Shown: in pieces, positions 53,510 to 61,568 of the stretch
Layout of the letters: each line of letters begins with the position of its first letter
How positions within the stretch are numbered: the stretch's first letter is position 1
Origin: Acidobacteriota bacterium
GTDB lineage: Bacteria; Acidobacteriota; Blastocatellia; Pyrinomonadales; Pyrinomonadaceae
Direction of reading: 5' to 3'
Assembly (NCBI GenBank): GCA_016703965.1
Contig: JADJBB010000021.1
Coordinates: forward strand, 1 to 64,000
Length of the DNA stretch: 64,000 bases
Notes under the pieces: generated by a model
Told to the model about the DNA's origin: nothing
The model's database searches: none
What the model saw: only the letters and a program-made list of their open reading frames with translations
Translations under genes and position numbers: made by a program

Positions 53510-54961
53510 ATGAGGATCAACACAAAATTAGTTCTGCTGCTAACGCTCGGCGTCGGTGCAGTGATGTTGATCGCAAGTTTTTTAAGCTTGCGGCAGCGTG
53601 AAGCCGCCCTCGAATCGACTTTGCGTGACGAATTGCGGGCGCACGCCGTTACTTTGCAAATCGCTCTCGAAGAAAATTATCAAAATGGACGAACGGCGGA
53701 TGCTCAGAGACTGGTCGACCGGTTGCATGAAAACAGTCGGGTTTACGGCGTATTCCTTTTTGGCGAGAGCGGCGATTTGCGGTCTCTTTCACAGATCGTA
53801 ACCGCTGCGGAATTTCGCCAGCCGCCTGAACTGAAAATGGTTTTGGAGTTGGGTGAACCGGTCGAGTTTGTGAGACTTATCCAGAATCGTAAATTTTTGT
53901 CCATTCTTCTGCCTATCAAATTGGCGGACGAAAAACGGGGCGCGGTGGAAATCGTAAAACCTCTCGCACTCCTTGAAAACGATATTGCCCGGGCGCGCCT
54001 AAATTGGCTTTCAACCACTCTGCTGTTGCTGGCGACGATTTTTCTCCTTGTTTTTATCGTTTTACGCCAAAACCTCACGCGCCCTATTGAGGCACTTCTC
54101 GTTGGAGCGAGAGCATTGGGACGTGGAGATCTATCGCACCGCGTAGCCGTGAAAGATTCTCATTCCGAACTCGCTCAGCTAGCCGCAGAGTTTAACCGAA
54201 TGGCCGAGAATCTGGCCGAGCAACGCAGTGCGGCTCAGACTGAAACGGAAACCCGTTTAAATCTAGAAAAGGAACTTCGCCACAGCGAACGTCTAGCGTC
54301 CGTCGGAAGACTCGCCAGCGGCATTGCCCACGAACTTGGTGCTCCGCTCAACGTGATCGACGCACGGGCGGAACAGTTGCTCGGCAGGCCGAACGTGGCG
54401 GTCGAAAAACGGATCAAGAATCTAACCATCATTCGATCCCAATGCGTCCGGATCACGCATATCGTCCGACAGCTTTTAAATCTGGCGCGTCCTTATGATT
54501 TACAGTTAGAAGAAATTCGAATTGGCGACCTGATAAAATCTGTGCTTGAAGGATTTGAGGCGAGTGAAACGATAAGAATCGATTTCGAAGCAAACAATGG
54601 TTTGACGATTTTGGGCGATGGTGACTTTCTCCGGCAGGTCTTTTTCAACATTTTCAATAACGCCTTTCATGCAATGTCGGCCGGCGGAGCACTAAAGATC
54701 GAAATTTCCAAAACCGTACGTGACGACAAAAACTTTGTCGTAGTCGAGATCTCGGACACAGGCACTGGCATCGCTCCCGACAATCTCGAACGAATCTTTG
54801 AGCCGTTTTACACAACCAAAGCCATCGGCGAGGGAACGGGCCTAGGATTGTCCGTCTCGCGCCGGATCGTCGAAGAACACGGCGGAATTATCGAAGCCTC
54901 GAACAATACCGCTAATGGGGCAAGGTTTACAATTTATTTACCAACGAACGAAGAACTATGA
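53510..54961 (+). CDS. Sensor histidine kinase (AtoS/ZraS/NtrB-like)
   Basis: 483 residues. TM1 at 8-25, a periplasmic sensor region (26-165) and TM2 at 166-187. HAMP 188-240 is followed by coiled coil and HisKA with His274 (SGIAHELGAPLN). HATPase: N-box FFNIFNNAFHAM, G1 DTGTGI, F FEPFYTTK, G2 GEGTGLGLS. It probably senses envelope or metal stress in the periplasm. The start has no clear ribosome binding site: ATG at 53510 is the first in the frame after the divergent sigma-54 promoter. The stop overlaps the regulator start by four bases (ATGA). Confidence 0.9.
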   Translation: MRINTKLVLLLTLGVGAVMLIASFLSLRQREAALESTLRDELRAHAVTLQIALEENYQNGRTADAQRLVDRLHENSRVYGVFLFGESGDLRSLSQIVTAAEFRQPPELKMVLELGEPVEFVRLIQNRKFLSILLPIKLADEKRGAVEIVKPLALLENDIARARLNWLSTTLLLLATIFLLVFIVLRQNLTRPIEALLVGARALGRGDLSHRVAVKDSHSELAQLAAEFNRMAENLAEQRSAAQTETETRLNLEKELRHSERLASVGRLASGIAHELGAPLNVIDARAEQLLGRPNVAVEKRIKNLTIIRSQCVRITHIVRQLLNLARPYDLQLEEIRIGDLIKSVLEGFEASETIRIDFEANNGLTILGDGDFLRQVFFNIFNNAFHAMSAGGALKIEISKTVRDDKNFVVVEISDTGTGIAPDNLERIFEPFYTTKAIGEGTGLGLSVSRRIVEEHGGIIEASNNTANGARFTIYLPTNEEL

Positions 54962-56358
54962 AAGAGCGAATTCTAATTGTCGAAGACGACGCCGACATGC
55001 GCGAGCTACTCGAAGAAGTCCTGACTGAGGCGGATTTTGAAGTTGTTACCGCAGTAAATGGCCGTTTCGCTCTCGCGCACATCGAGAACAAACAGGAAAA
55101 GATCGATTTGGTTGTGACCGACGTGCGGATGCCTGAACTTAGGGGCGACGAGCTTCTGGTGAAGGTGCGCCAGACGCGCACAGAAACTCCGGTCATCGTC
55201 ATAACGGCCTTCGGCTCGGTCGAAAATGCGGTCGAAATGGTCAAACAAGGAGCATATTCGTATCTAACCAAGCCGTTTTCGACAAAAGACTTACTGGAAG
55301 TTGTCACCGGTGCTCTGATGCAGACGGAGGCCGCCAGAGCTCATGCTATGCTGCTCCGCGAGATTCCGGCTTTGGACACCCGAATTATCGGAGCATCGCG
55401 CCCGATGCGCGAACTCCAGGATATTATCAGCCGCGCTGGACCTTCCGATAGCAACATTCTGATCACAGGCGAGAGCGGGACGGGCAAAGAACTCGTCGCC
55501 CGAGCGGTTCATGACGCCTCGACCCGCAGCCGGAAAGAGTTTGTCGCCGTCAACTGCGCCGCGATTCCGGTGGAACTAGTCGAATCGGAACTTTTCGGAC
55601 ATACCGGACAAGCATTCACTGGAGCTCGGCAGGCGCGAGCGGGTTTGTTTGAAACCGCCGACGGTGGAACCCTTTTTCTGGATGAAATCGGAGAATTACC
55701 TCTCAACATACAGCCGAAACTATTGCGAGTCTTGCAGGAAAGCACGATACGCCGAGTCGGTGACAATAGGGAAAGGCAGGTTGACGTGCGTTTGATCGCG
55801 GCAAGCAACCGTGATTTGGAGAAAGCGGTGGCAAGCGGCGAATTTCGGGAAGATCTGTATTGGCGCATCAACGTTATTCATCTCTCTGTCCCGCCTCTGC
55901 GAATTCGCACCTTTGACATTCCCCTGCTGGTCGAACATTTTTTGGCGAAGATCGCAAAAAAACAAAACACCGTACCTCGTTCGATCACTCCTGACACGCT
56001 CGCGCTGCTGACCGTGTATTCGTGGCAAGGTAATGTGCGCGAATTGGAAAACACAATTGAAAGAGCGGTTGCTCTGGCACGTGGCCCGGTTTTGACGATC
56101 GAGGACTTGCCCGACCGGATACGCGAGGCGAGTAGTCAAACTACCGCAATTCTCGCCACCGCAAAATCGAAACGTCTGACGCTTGCCGACCTGGAACGCG
56201 AATATATCTTGGAGGTCCTTCGTGAATCCGGCGGTAACAAATCGCGCGCGGCCGAAACGCTCGGCTTAGACCGAAAAACCCTTTACCGCAAACTAGACGA
56301 GTATCGTGAAAGCAACTCTGATCTGCCGATTCAAAAAGACGACGCAGCCAGTTTCTGA
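54958..56358 (+). CDS. Sigma-54-dependent response regulator (NtrC family)
   Basis: 466 residues: receiver (1-120, Asp55 in TDVRMPE), AAA+ domain (about 145-375) and Fis-type HTH (about 425-455, NKSRAAETLGLDRKTLYRKL). Walker A GESGTGKE (171-178), Walker B GGTLFLDEIGE (236-246). The sigma-54-contacting loop, normally GAFTGA, reads QAFTGA (218-223), with Gln in place of the first Gly. The activator is the only sigma-54 enhancer protein in the window and is surrounded by four or five sigma-54 promoters or remnants, so these are its probable targets. Cotranscribed with the sensor. Confidence 0.92.
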   Translation: MKERILIVEDDADMRELLEEVLTEADFEVVTAVNGRFALAHIENKQEKIDLVVTDVRMPELRGDELLVKVRQTRTETPVIVITAFGSVENAVEMVKQGAYSYLTKPFSTKDLLEVVTGALMQTEAARAHAMLLREIPALDTRIIGASRPMRELQDIISRAGPSDSNILITGESGTGKELVARAVHDASTRSRKEFVAVNCAAIPVELVESELFGHTGQAFTGARQARAGLFETADGGTLFLDEIGELPLNIQPKLLRVLQESTIRRVGDNRERQVDVRLIAASNRDLEKAVASGEFREDLYWRINVIHLSVPPLRIRTFDIPLLVEHFLAKIAKKQNTVPRSITPDTLALLTVYSWQGNVRELENTIERAVALARGPVLTIEDLPDRIREASSQTTAILATAKSKRLTLADLEREYILEVLRESGGNKSRAAETLGLDRKTLYRKLDEYRESNSDLPIQKDDAASF

Positions 56359-56831
56359 ATATTTATGGAAACGAAAGCAAAACTAATTTCGTGAGTCCCC
56401 GTTGTTTCGATGTGTAACGCCGTTTTTTCGGCCTGTGGTGAGTAAGCAGAACGAAGCCTCGAAAAAGCTAAAGGCAATATGTTTAATTGATTCGCCGCTG
56501 TTTCTTTCCGGCCCAGCATTGGGGTGAACTGGGACAATCTCAACGTCAAAGAAGATCTCGACTAGAATTATCGGCTTTTCGTTTTTCGCGTCTAATACAT
56601 CAGAACATCTAAAATTCCTCCGTCATTTCTTTGTTGTAACCATCTTTCATCGATATCAAGGGATAGTGTTGTACCACGGGGGAACGTGGTACGACGCTTG
56701 CTTTCCAGTCATTAAAAGAGCCGTCGAAAGAAACGGAAACCACTTGTAATCGATGGACAAGGGGGATGTGGACTTATTCTATCTGTTCGACGGTTCTTCT
56801 TGAGCCGGAAGGCGTGTAGGCGACGTATAAA
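56359..56831. other. Intergenic region upstream of the UPF0182 remnant
   Basis: 473 bases without a gene. The main signal is the sigma-54 promoter at 56687-56702 with an overlapping inverted repeat. Confidence 0.6.
56671..56702 (+). promoter_or_regulatory. Sigma-54 promoter with overlapping inverted repeat
   Basis: TGGTACG-ACGC-TTGCT at 56687-56702 has GG-N10-GC and one mismatch in the -24 box. A perfect 8-bp inverted repeat, GTACCACG (56671-56678) with CGTGGTAC (56685-56692), covers the -24 element and could bind a repressor. The next coding sequence is a UPF0182 pseudogene, then the DUF2490 gene at 57195. Confidence 0.5.
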
Positions 56832-57150
56832 ATGAATGAGCCGCAGGAGTTCTATAACAAGGAAGATCAATGGACGATAGCCCAGACACCCGGTACCAAT
56901 GATAAGGAAGAAGCCAGATCAATGGAGCCGTATTCGACAATAATGAAATTGCCAGGCGAGCAGAAAGAAGGGTTTATCCGTATGCTGCCATTCACACCGC
57001 AACGCAAAGACAATCTAACGGCGTGGATGGTCGCCCGGTCAGATGGCGAAAACTACGGCAAACTCGCGGCGTATCGATTCCCGAAACAACAGCTCATCTA
57101 TTGACCTAAAACAGGTCGTCGCTCGCATCAACCGGGACCCCGAGATCTCA
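56832..57150 (+). pseudogene. C-terminal remnant of a UPF0182 membrane protein gene
   Basis: The frame from 56832 (MNEPQEFYNKEDQWTIA…) carries PYSTIMKLPGEQ, MLPFTPQRKDNLTAWM and ARSDGENYGKLAAYRFPK, a close match to the C-terminal part of UPF0182 (COG1615) proteins. It stops at 57104, where the family has Gly-Pro (TGA in place of GGA). One frame later, after an extra A near 57110, the sequence resumes as QVVARINRDPEIS (57112-57150), again matching the family. So it is a 5'-truncated gene with a nonsense change and a frameshift. The large N-terminal membrane part is absent. Confidence 0.8.
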
Positions 57151-57194
57151 GGAAACCGAACTAGACTAGCCGGGAGGGGGTTAATTAGGAAGTG

Positions 57195-57884
57195 ATGAAA
57201 AATCAAATATTTCCGGCGATTGCAATTTTGTTCTGTATATCGAGCGTTTCGTTATCTCAAAGCAATAGCGATTTGCAATTTTGGAATGAAACCATAGTCA
57301 GCTTGCCCCTGATCACATCAAAAGACGAAAACGGCAAAGAACTTGATCGGTTTGCGATTCAGTTTATTGGAAATTTCAGGTTAGGGCGAAATACGATCCA
57401 GGGTGGCGATAAACGTATCGGTGCCGGATTTGAATATCGTTTCAATAAATTTATCAGTCTGCAACCAAGTTATCTTTACCGTGCGGAAACGACGCGAGGC
57501 CGGCGAACTGCTTTTGAAAGCCGTTTTCGCTTTGCCTTGAATCTGCAAAAAGATTGGACAAAAGTGCAATTGCGGCAACGAAATATGCTCGACTATCGCA
57601 AACGTCAATCGCTTGCTAACGACCCTACATTTTATCGCAGTAGGATCCAAGTTATCTTTCCAATAAAGAAATTTCAACCCTATGTGATGGATGAAGTTTA
57701 CTACCAGTTTGAATCTAAACAGATAACGCGGAATCGACTGTTTTTTGGTTTTAATAAGCGGATAAACAAGAATTTGACAAGCGATTTTTTCTACGTCTGG
57801 CAAAGAAACCGACAAGGAATAATTAAAAACATTCACGGTTTCGGCGTTAACCTCCGAATAAGAATAAGTCCACGGGCAAAGTAA
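57195..57884 (+). CDS. DUF2490 outer membrane beta-barrel protein
   Basis: 229 residues with a signal peptide (MKNQIFPAIAILFCISSVSLS). Alternating aromatic and charged beta strands end in aromatic residues (FGFNKRINKNLTSDFFYVWQRN), as in DUF2490 barrels. The C-terminus is not a strong Phe-ended barrel motif. AGGAAGTG lies just before ATG 57195, and GTG 57192 is an alternative. It may be transcribed from the sigma-54 promoter at 56687. Function unknown. Confidence 0.75.
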   Translation: MKNQIFPAIAILFCISSVSLSQSNSDLQFWNETIVSLPLITSKDENGKELDRFAIQFIGNFRLGRNTIQGGDKRIGAGFEYRFNKFISLQPSYLYRAETTRGRRTAFESRFRFALNLQKDWTKVQLRQRNMLDYRKRQSLANDPTFYRSRIQVIFPIKKFQPYVMDEVYYQFESKQITRNRLFFGFNKRINKNLTSDFFYVWQRNRQGIIKNIHGFGVNLRIRISPRAK

Positions 57885-57995
57885 TCGATAGCTCGGGTGC
57901 GGCGAGCGGCATTACCGGCGGCCGAACCCTTTCGGGTCTATCCACTCCCCTACTCTATTTGATTTCCTCAGCGAAAACCATGCCTCCCGAGCAGC

Positions 57996-58139
57996 CTAAA
58001 AAATCAGGTTCTTTTCGCTTCGTGCAATAGCTCCACGGGCCCACGCCGTCTGCACGAGCGGCACAACTAACAAAAGCTGCAAATTGTTTTCATCCCACTC
58101 GTCCGAAGAGGTGTTTCCCAGCGTTATTTTCTGTTTCAT
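57996..58139 (-). pseudogene. Truncated TerB-like fragment
   Basis: 47 codons from ATG 58139 to TAG 57996. It contains LLLVVPLVQTAWARGAIARS, matching the repeat of the TerB-like protein at 51.8-52.9 kb (LVPLVKTAWAEGRVTKRE). After LIF the stop TAG replaces the expected Glu, and the frame continues AAREAW, as in the relative (VFEAAARMG). No clear ribosome binding site is present. Confidence 0.65.
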
Positions 58140-58285
58140 TGTTTGATGATTCTATGGACAGCAGATCGCGAGCCGCCACCTTGACTGGTTTTTTTTCGCA
58201 ATCTCACTTCTGCGTTGTTTGAACATTGCTCTACTTCGTTCATCTCATCGGCACAACGGCCTTTCGCGCTTTCAAGACACCGTGT

Positions 58286-58301
58286 TGCAAGCCAAGTGGC
58301 A
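58286..58301 (-). promoter_or_regulatory. Degenerate copy of the TerB-operon sigma-54 promoter
   Basis: Minus-strand TGCCAC-TTGGC-TTGCA matches 14 of 16 bases of the promoter at 53304-53319, but the second G of the invariant GG is a C. It lies 147 bases before the truncated TerB-like fragment, as a decayed paralogous promoter would. Confidence 0.45.
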
Positions 58302-58519
58302 GTCCTTCGAAATATGGAAAAGAACTTAAAGAGAATCCAGACAGTGCATTCCGGAATTTTGGTGGGTAGGGAGTAAGGATCAAGGTGCTTCGATGGGTCC
58401 CAAATTGCCACACATCTGTTGCAAGGTGCGGTAGTTGAGCCGCCAGTGGTCGCAATCCGGACACGGTTTTCACTCGGAAGACAGCCATGAGACCGCTAAC
58501 CTATTCCGCAGATCGTTGT

Positions 58520-58536
58520 AGGCACGCGAGTTGCTT
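58520..58536 (+). promoter_or_regulatory. Possible sigma-54 promoter before the VTT-domain gene
   Basis: AGGCACG-CGAG-TTGCT keeps GG-N10-GC, with A in place of the first T. It lies about 280 bases before the gene at 58816. It may control the VTT-domain and kup genes. Confidence 0.45.
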
Positions 58537-58815
58537 TTGGCTAATAGAAGTTGATTACGCTAAGGAATAAAAAGAGATCACTACCACGACATTTGCCGCC
58601 GCGAACGGTTGACACTGTCGAGGTATTAGTGATGGAAGGAAGCACAAAGGATAGTCCGATCCTGAAAGGCTGGTTGACACCGGCAAAGTCATTCTGGTTG
58701 GCGGGGTTTATAATTTGGAAATAGGAGCTGTGAAGTTTATCAACTAAGAAACCTGCCGAACGAGGCACTCCAACCGAGTAAAGTTTTTAAAGACAATCAA
58801 GCAAGCAAGGAACTT

Positions 58816-59523
58816 TTGCGGAAAATCTACCAATATTTCAGAGAGTTGGGAAGACTCACACCGATCGCTGTCGTAACAACGTTACTGCCAATACTTGGAA
58901 GTGCGGTTTTGATATTGTTCGCGCAGCCACTTGGGAATTGGCTGCGCGAAAACTGGGAAATCGGCACGCCGCTCTATTTCCTGGGGATCCTTTTATTTTG
59001 TGGGTTTGCACTCCTCCCGACCAATATCGTCGGCGTACTTGCGGGTTGGACGTTTAGTTTCGACTTGGGAATTGCAGTTCTGATCACGGGTATCGTGGGG
59101 GCGGCTTTGTTTTCGTTCCTGATCCACTCGCGCCTTGTTGGTGACAGACTTCCGCATGTTTTTGAGACGCATCCAAAAGCGAAAGCGATTTATCAGGCCT
59201 TGGTCGGGCAGAGCATGTGGCGAGCGGCATTGATAATCTCCCTGCTACGGCTTTCGCCGGCCATGCCTTTTGCGTTGACGAACTTTTTAATGTCGGCGGC
59301 TCGTGTTCCGATGAAGTCGTTTGTTATCGGTACCTTCGTCGGGATGCTACCGCGTTCTTCGGCGGTTGTTTTTCTAGGTGCGGGACTTTCAGAATTGACA
59401 TTCGATAACCAACAGAACACCGCGCTAATTATATTTGGGATCGCCGCAACAATAATTGTAGTAGTGGTTATCGGCACGATCAGCAAACATGCGCTCGAAC
59501 GTTTGTATGTCCGAGAAACCTAA
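58816..59523 (+). CDS. VTT-domain (TVP38/TMEM64-like) membrane protein
   Basis: 235 residues with about six membrane segments. The VTT/SNARE-associated domain (about 65-190) shows GFALLPTNIVGVLAGWTF, GAALFSFLIHSRLVGDRL and LLRLSPAMPFALTNFLMSA, with the RLSP motif conserved. The start is TTG at 58816 with AAGGA 5 bases upstream. The family is a predicted lipid scramblase. It precedes kup by 92 bases and may be cotranscribed with it. Confidence 0.85.
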   Translation: MRKIYQYFRELGRLTPIAVVTTLLPILGSAVLILFAQPLGNWLRENWEIGTPLYFLGILLFCGFALLPTNIVGVLAGWTFSFDLGIAVLITGIVGAALFSFLIHSRLVGDRLPHVFETHPKAKAIYQALVGQSMWRAALIISLLRLSPAMPFALTNFLMSAARVPMKSFVIGTFVGMLPRSSAVVFLGAGLSELTFDNQQNTALIIFGIAATIIVVVVIGTISKHALERLYVRET

Positions 59524-59615
59524 GCTCGCCGGACGGCCGCAAAAGCCAAACGTACACGAACTAATTGTCTCCTGAGTCCAGGTATCAGGGGACCTTTTAG
59601 GTAAATACTTCGAAT

Positions 59616-61568
59616 ATGACGCACACGGATAAGCATCACCGCATTAATAAAGTTACCTTTGCGGGCTTTTTGGTAACTTTGGGGATCGTTTTTGGCGACA
59701 TCGGGACGTCCCCGCTTTACGCCATGTCGGCAATTGTGGGGACGCGGACGATCGATCCCGTTCTTGCACTGGGTGGACTTTCGGCTGTTTTTTGGACGCT
59801 GACACTTTTAACGACCGGCAAATACGCCTACCTTTCGCTCCGTGCCGACAACAACGGTGAAGGCGGAATTTTTTCGCTTTATTCGCTGATCAAGCGTTAC
59901 TCGGGAAGTTGGCTCGTGTACCCCGCAATTATAGGTGGAGCGTTTTTGCTTGCGGATGGGATTATTACCGCTCCGATCTCGGTTTCGTCGGCAATCGAAG
60001 GCCTGCGAATCTATTCACCGACCATTCCGACCGTGCCGATCGTAATTGCAATCTTGATTGCCCTATTTGTCACACAGCAGTTTGGAACACAGCTAATCGG
60101 CAAACTCTTCGGTCCGGTGATGATGATCTGGTTCACGTTTATCGGCGTCATCGGTTTGATGTCGCTAGCACAGGATTTTTCGGTTTTGCGAGCGTTAAAT
60201 CCTTACTACGCCTATCAGATGATAGTGGATTATCCACATGGCTTCTTCCTGCTCGGAGCCGTCTTTCTTTGCACGACCGGAGCCGAAGCTCTATATGCCG
60301 ACATGGGACACGTGGGGCGGGGCAACATTCGGATAAGTTGGGTCTACGTCAAAATATGCCTGATTTTGTCATACGCGGGACAATCGGCGTGGTTAATGTC
60401 GAAGGTCGGAACGACACTCGAAGGAGCGGCGCCATTTTATTCGATCGTGCCGCCCGTCATCTTGCCATTTGGCATTTTGATAGCGACAAGTGCGGCGATC
60501 ATCGCTTCGCAAGCCCTGATCTCCGGAAGTTTCACATTAGTTGGCGAAGCGATCCGTCTCAATTTTTGGTCACGGCAAAGGATCTGTTATCCAACCGATT
60601 TTCGCGGACAGCTGTATATTCCCCAAGTCAACTGGTTATTAATGGCGGGCTGCATATTTGTGGTCTTTTATTTCCGCGAATCAAAGAACATGGAGGCCGC
60701 TTACGGCTTGGCGGTCACGTTAACGATGCTGATGACAACAGTTTTGCTGGCTGTCTATCTTTATTCAAGACGCGTTCCGATCGTTCTGACGGCATTGATC
60801 ACTCTGGTTTTTGTCGTTATTGAAGGGGCATTTTTTATCGCCAATCTCGAAAAATTTCCCGAGGGTGGTTTTATCTCGATTTTCATTGGATTCATCCTGT
60901 TTGCGGTGATGTGGATCTGGTACAAAGGCAGAGTAGTACGCCGTTCATTAACGGTTATGGAAGACACAGGACCGTTTTTTAAGACGCTCACGGAGCTCAG
61001 TAACGATACCACTCTGCCCCAGTATGCGACGCACCTCGTTTACCTGACGAGCTCGGATTCGCCCAAAAAAATCGAACAGGAAACGATTCGTTCGGTTCTT
61101 GAAAAAACGCCGAAACGGGCCGATGTTTATTGGTTTGTTCACGTGAAAACTGACAACGAACCTTTCACGATGAAATACAAAGTCGACATCCTGGAGCAAG
61201 AAGACGTTTATTTTATTACGTTTACGCTGGGCTTCCGAATTGAACCCCGTCTGAATTACTTTTTCGACCTTGCTCTAAAAGACTTGCAAAAGAACAAGGA
61301 GGTTAATATTGCCAGTCGCCATCCCGCGCTCGAGAAATACGACATCGACGGCGACATCCGTTTCGTCCTTCATAGCTCATTTTTGAGTCACGAGAACGAA
61401 TTGCCGTTCAAACAAAATTTCATAATGCACTCGTATTATTTCCTCCGCCGGTGGTTTAGCGTCCGCGAAGATTATGCTTACGGCCTGGATGCAAGCAATG
61501 TTGAAATCGAGCCCGTGCCGATAGTCATCGCCGAACCGAAGGATATGAAATTGACCCGAGAAATCTAG
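59616..61568 (+). CDS. kup: Low-affinity K+ uptake protein
   Basis: 650 residues with twelve membrane segments. Motifs: TLGIVFGDIGTSPLYAMSA (TM1), LRADNNGEGGIFSLYSLIKRY, LADGIITAPISVSSAIEGL and TTGAEALYADMGH. The C-terminal cytoplasmic part (about 430-650) is shorter than in plant HAK proteins. It imports K+ with protons across the inner membrane. The only regulatory sign upstream is a short hairpin (GTCTCCTGA…TCAGGGGAC, near 59565-59592). No c-di-AMP riboswitch is seen. Confidence 0.95.
   Translation: MTHTDKHHRINKVTFAGFLVTLGIVFGDIGTSPLYAMSAIVGTRTIDPVLALGGLSAVFWTLTLLTTGKYAYLSLRADNNGEGGIFSLYSLIKRYSGSWLVYPAIIGGAFLLADGIITAPISVSSAIEGLRIYSPTIPTVPIVIAILIALFVTQQFGTQLIGKLFGPVMMIWFTFIGVIGLMSLAQDFSVLRALNPYYAYQMIVDYPHGFFLLGAVFLCTTGAEALYADMGHVGRGNIRISWVYVKICLILSYAGQSAWLMSKVGTTLEGAAPFYSIVPPVILPFGILIATSAAIIASQALISGSFTLVGEAIRLNFWSRQRICYPTDFRGQLYIPQVNWLLMAGCIFVVFYFRESKNMEAAYGLAVTLTMLMTTVLLAVYLYSRRVPIVLTALITLVFVVIEGAFFIANLEKFPEGGFISIFIGFILFAVMWIWYKGRVVRRSLTVMEDTGPFFKTLTELSNDTTLPQYATHLVYLTSSDSPKKIEQETIRSVLEKTPKRADVYWFVHVKTDNEPFTMKYKVDILEQEDVYFITFTLGFRIEPRLNYFFDLALKDLQKNKEVNIASRHPALEKYDIDGDIRFVLHSSFLSHENELPFKQNFIMHSYYFLRRWFSVREDYAYGLDASNVEIEPVPIVIAEPKDMKLTREI

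Larger units (their letters stand above)
57885..58815. other. Intergenic region with decayed TerB-like locus
   Basis: 930 bases. It holds a truncated TerB-like frame (57996-58139), a degenerate copy of the sigma-54 promoter (58286-58301), a second sigma-54-like promoter on the plus strand (58520-58536), and otherwise no gene with support. Confidence 0.55.

Noticed and set aside
58631..58723. 30-codon frame starting MEGSTKDSPILK
   Set aside because: A weak GAGG lies upstream and there is one hydrophobic stretch, but nothing else supports it, and it lies in a decayed region.
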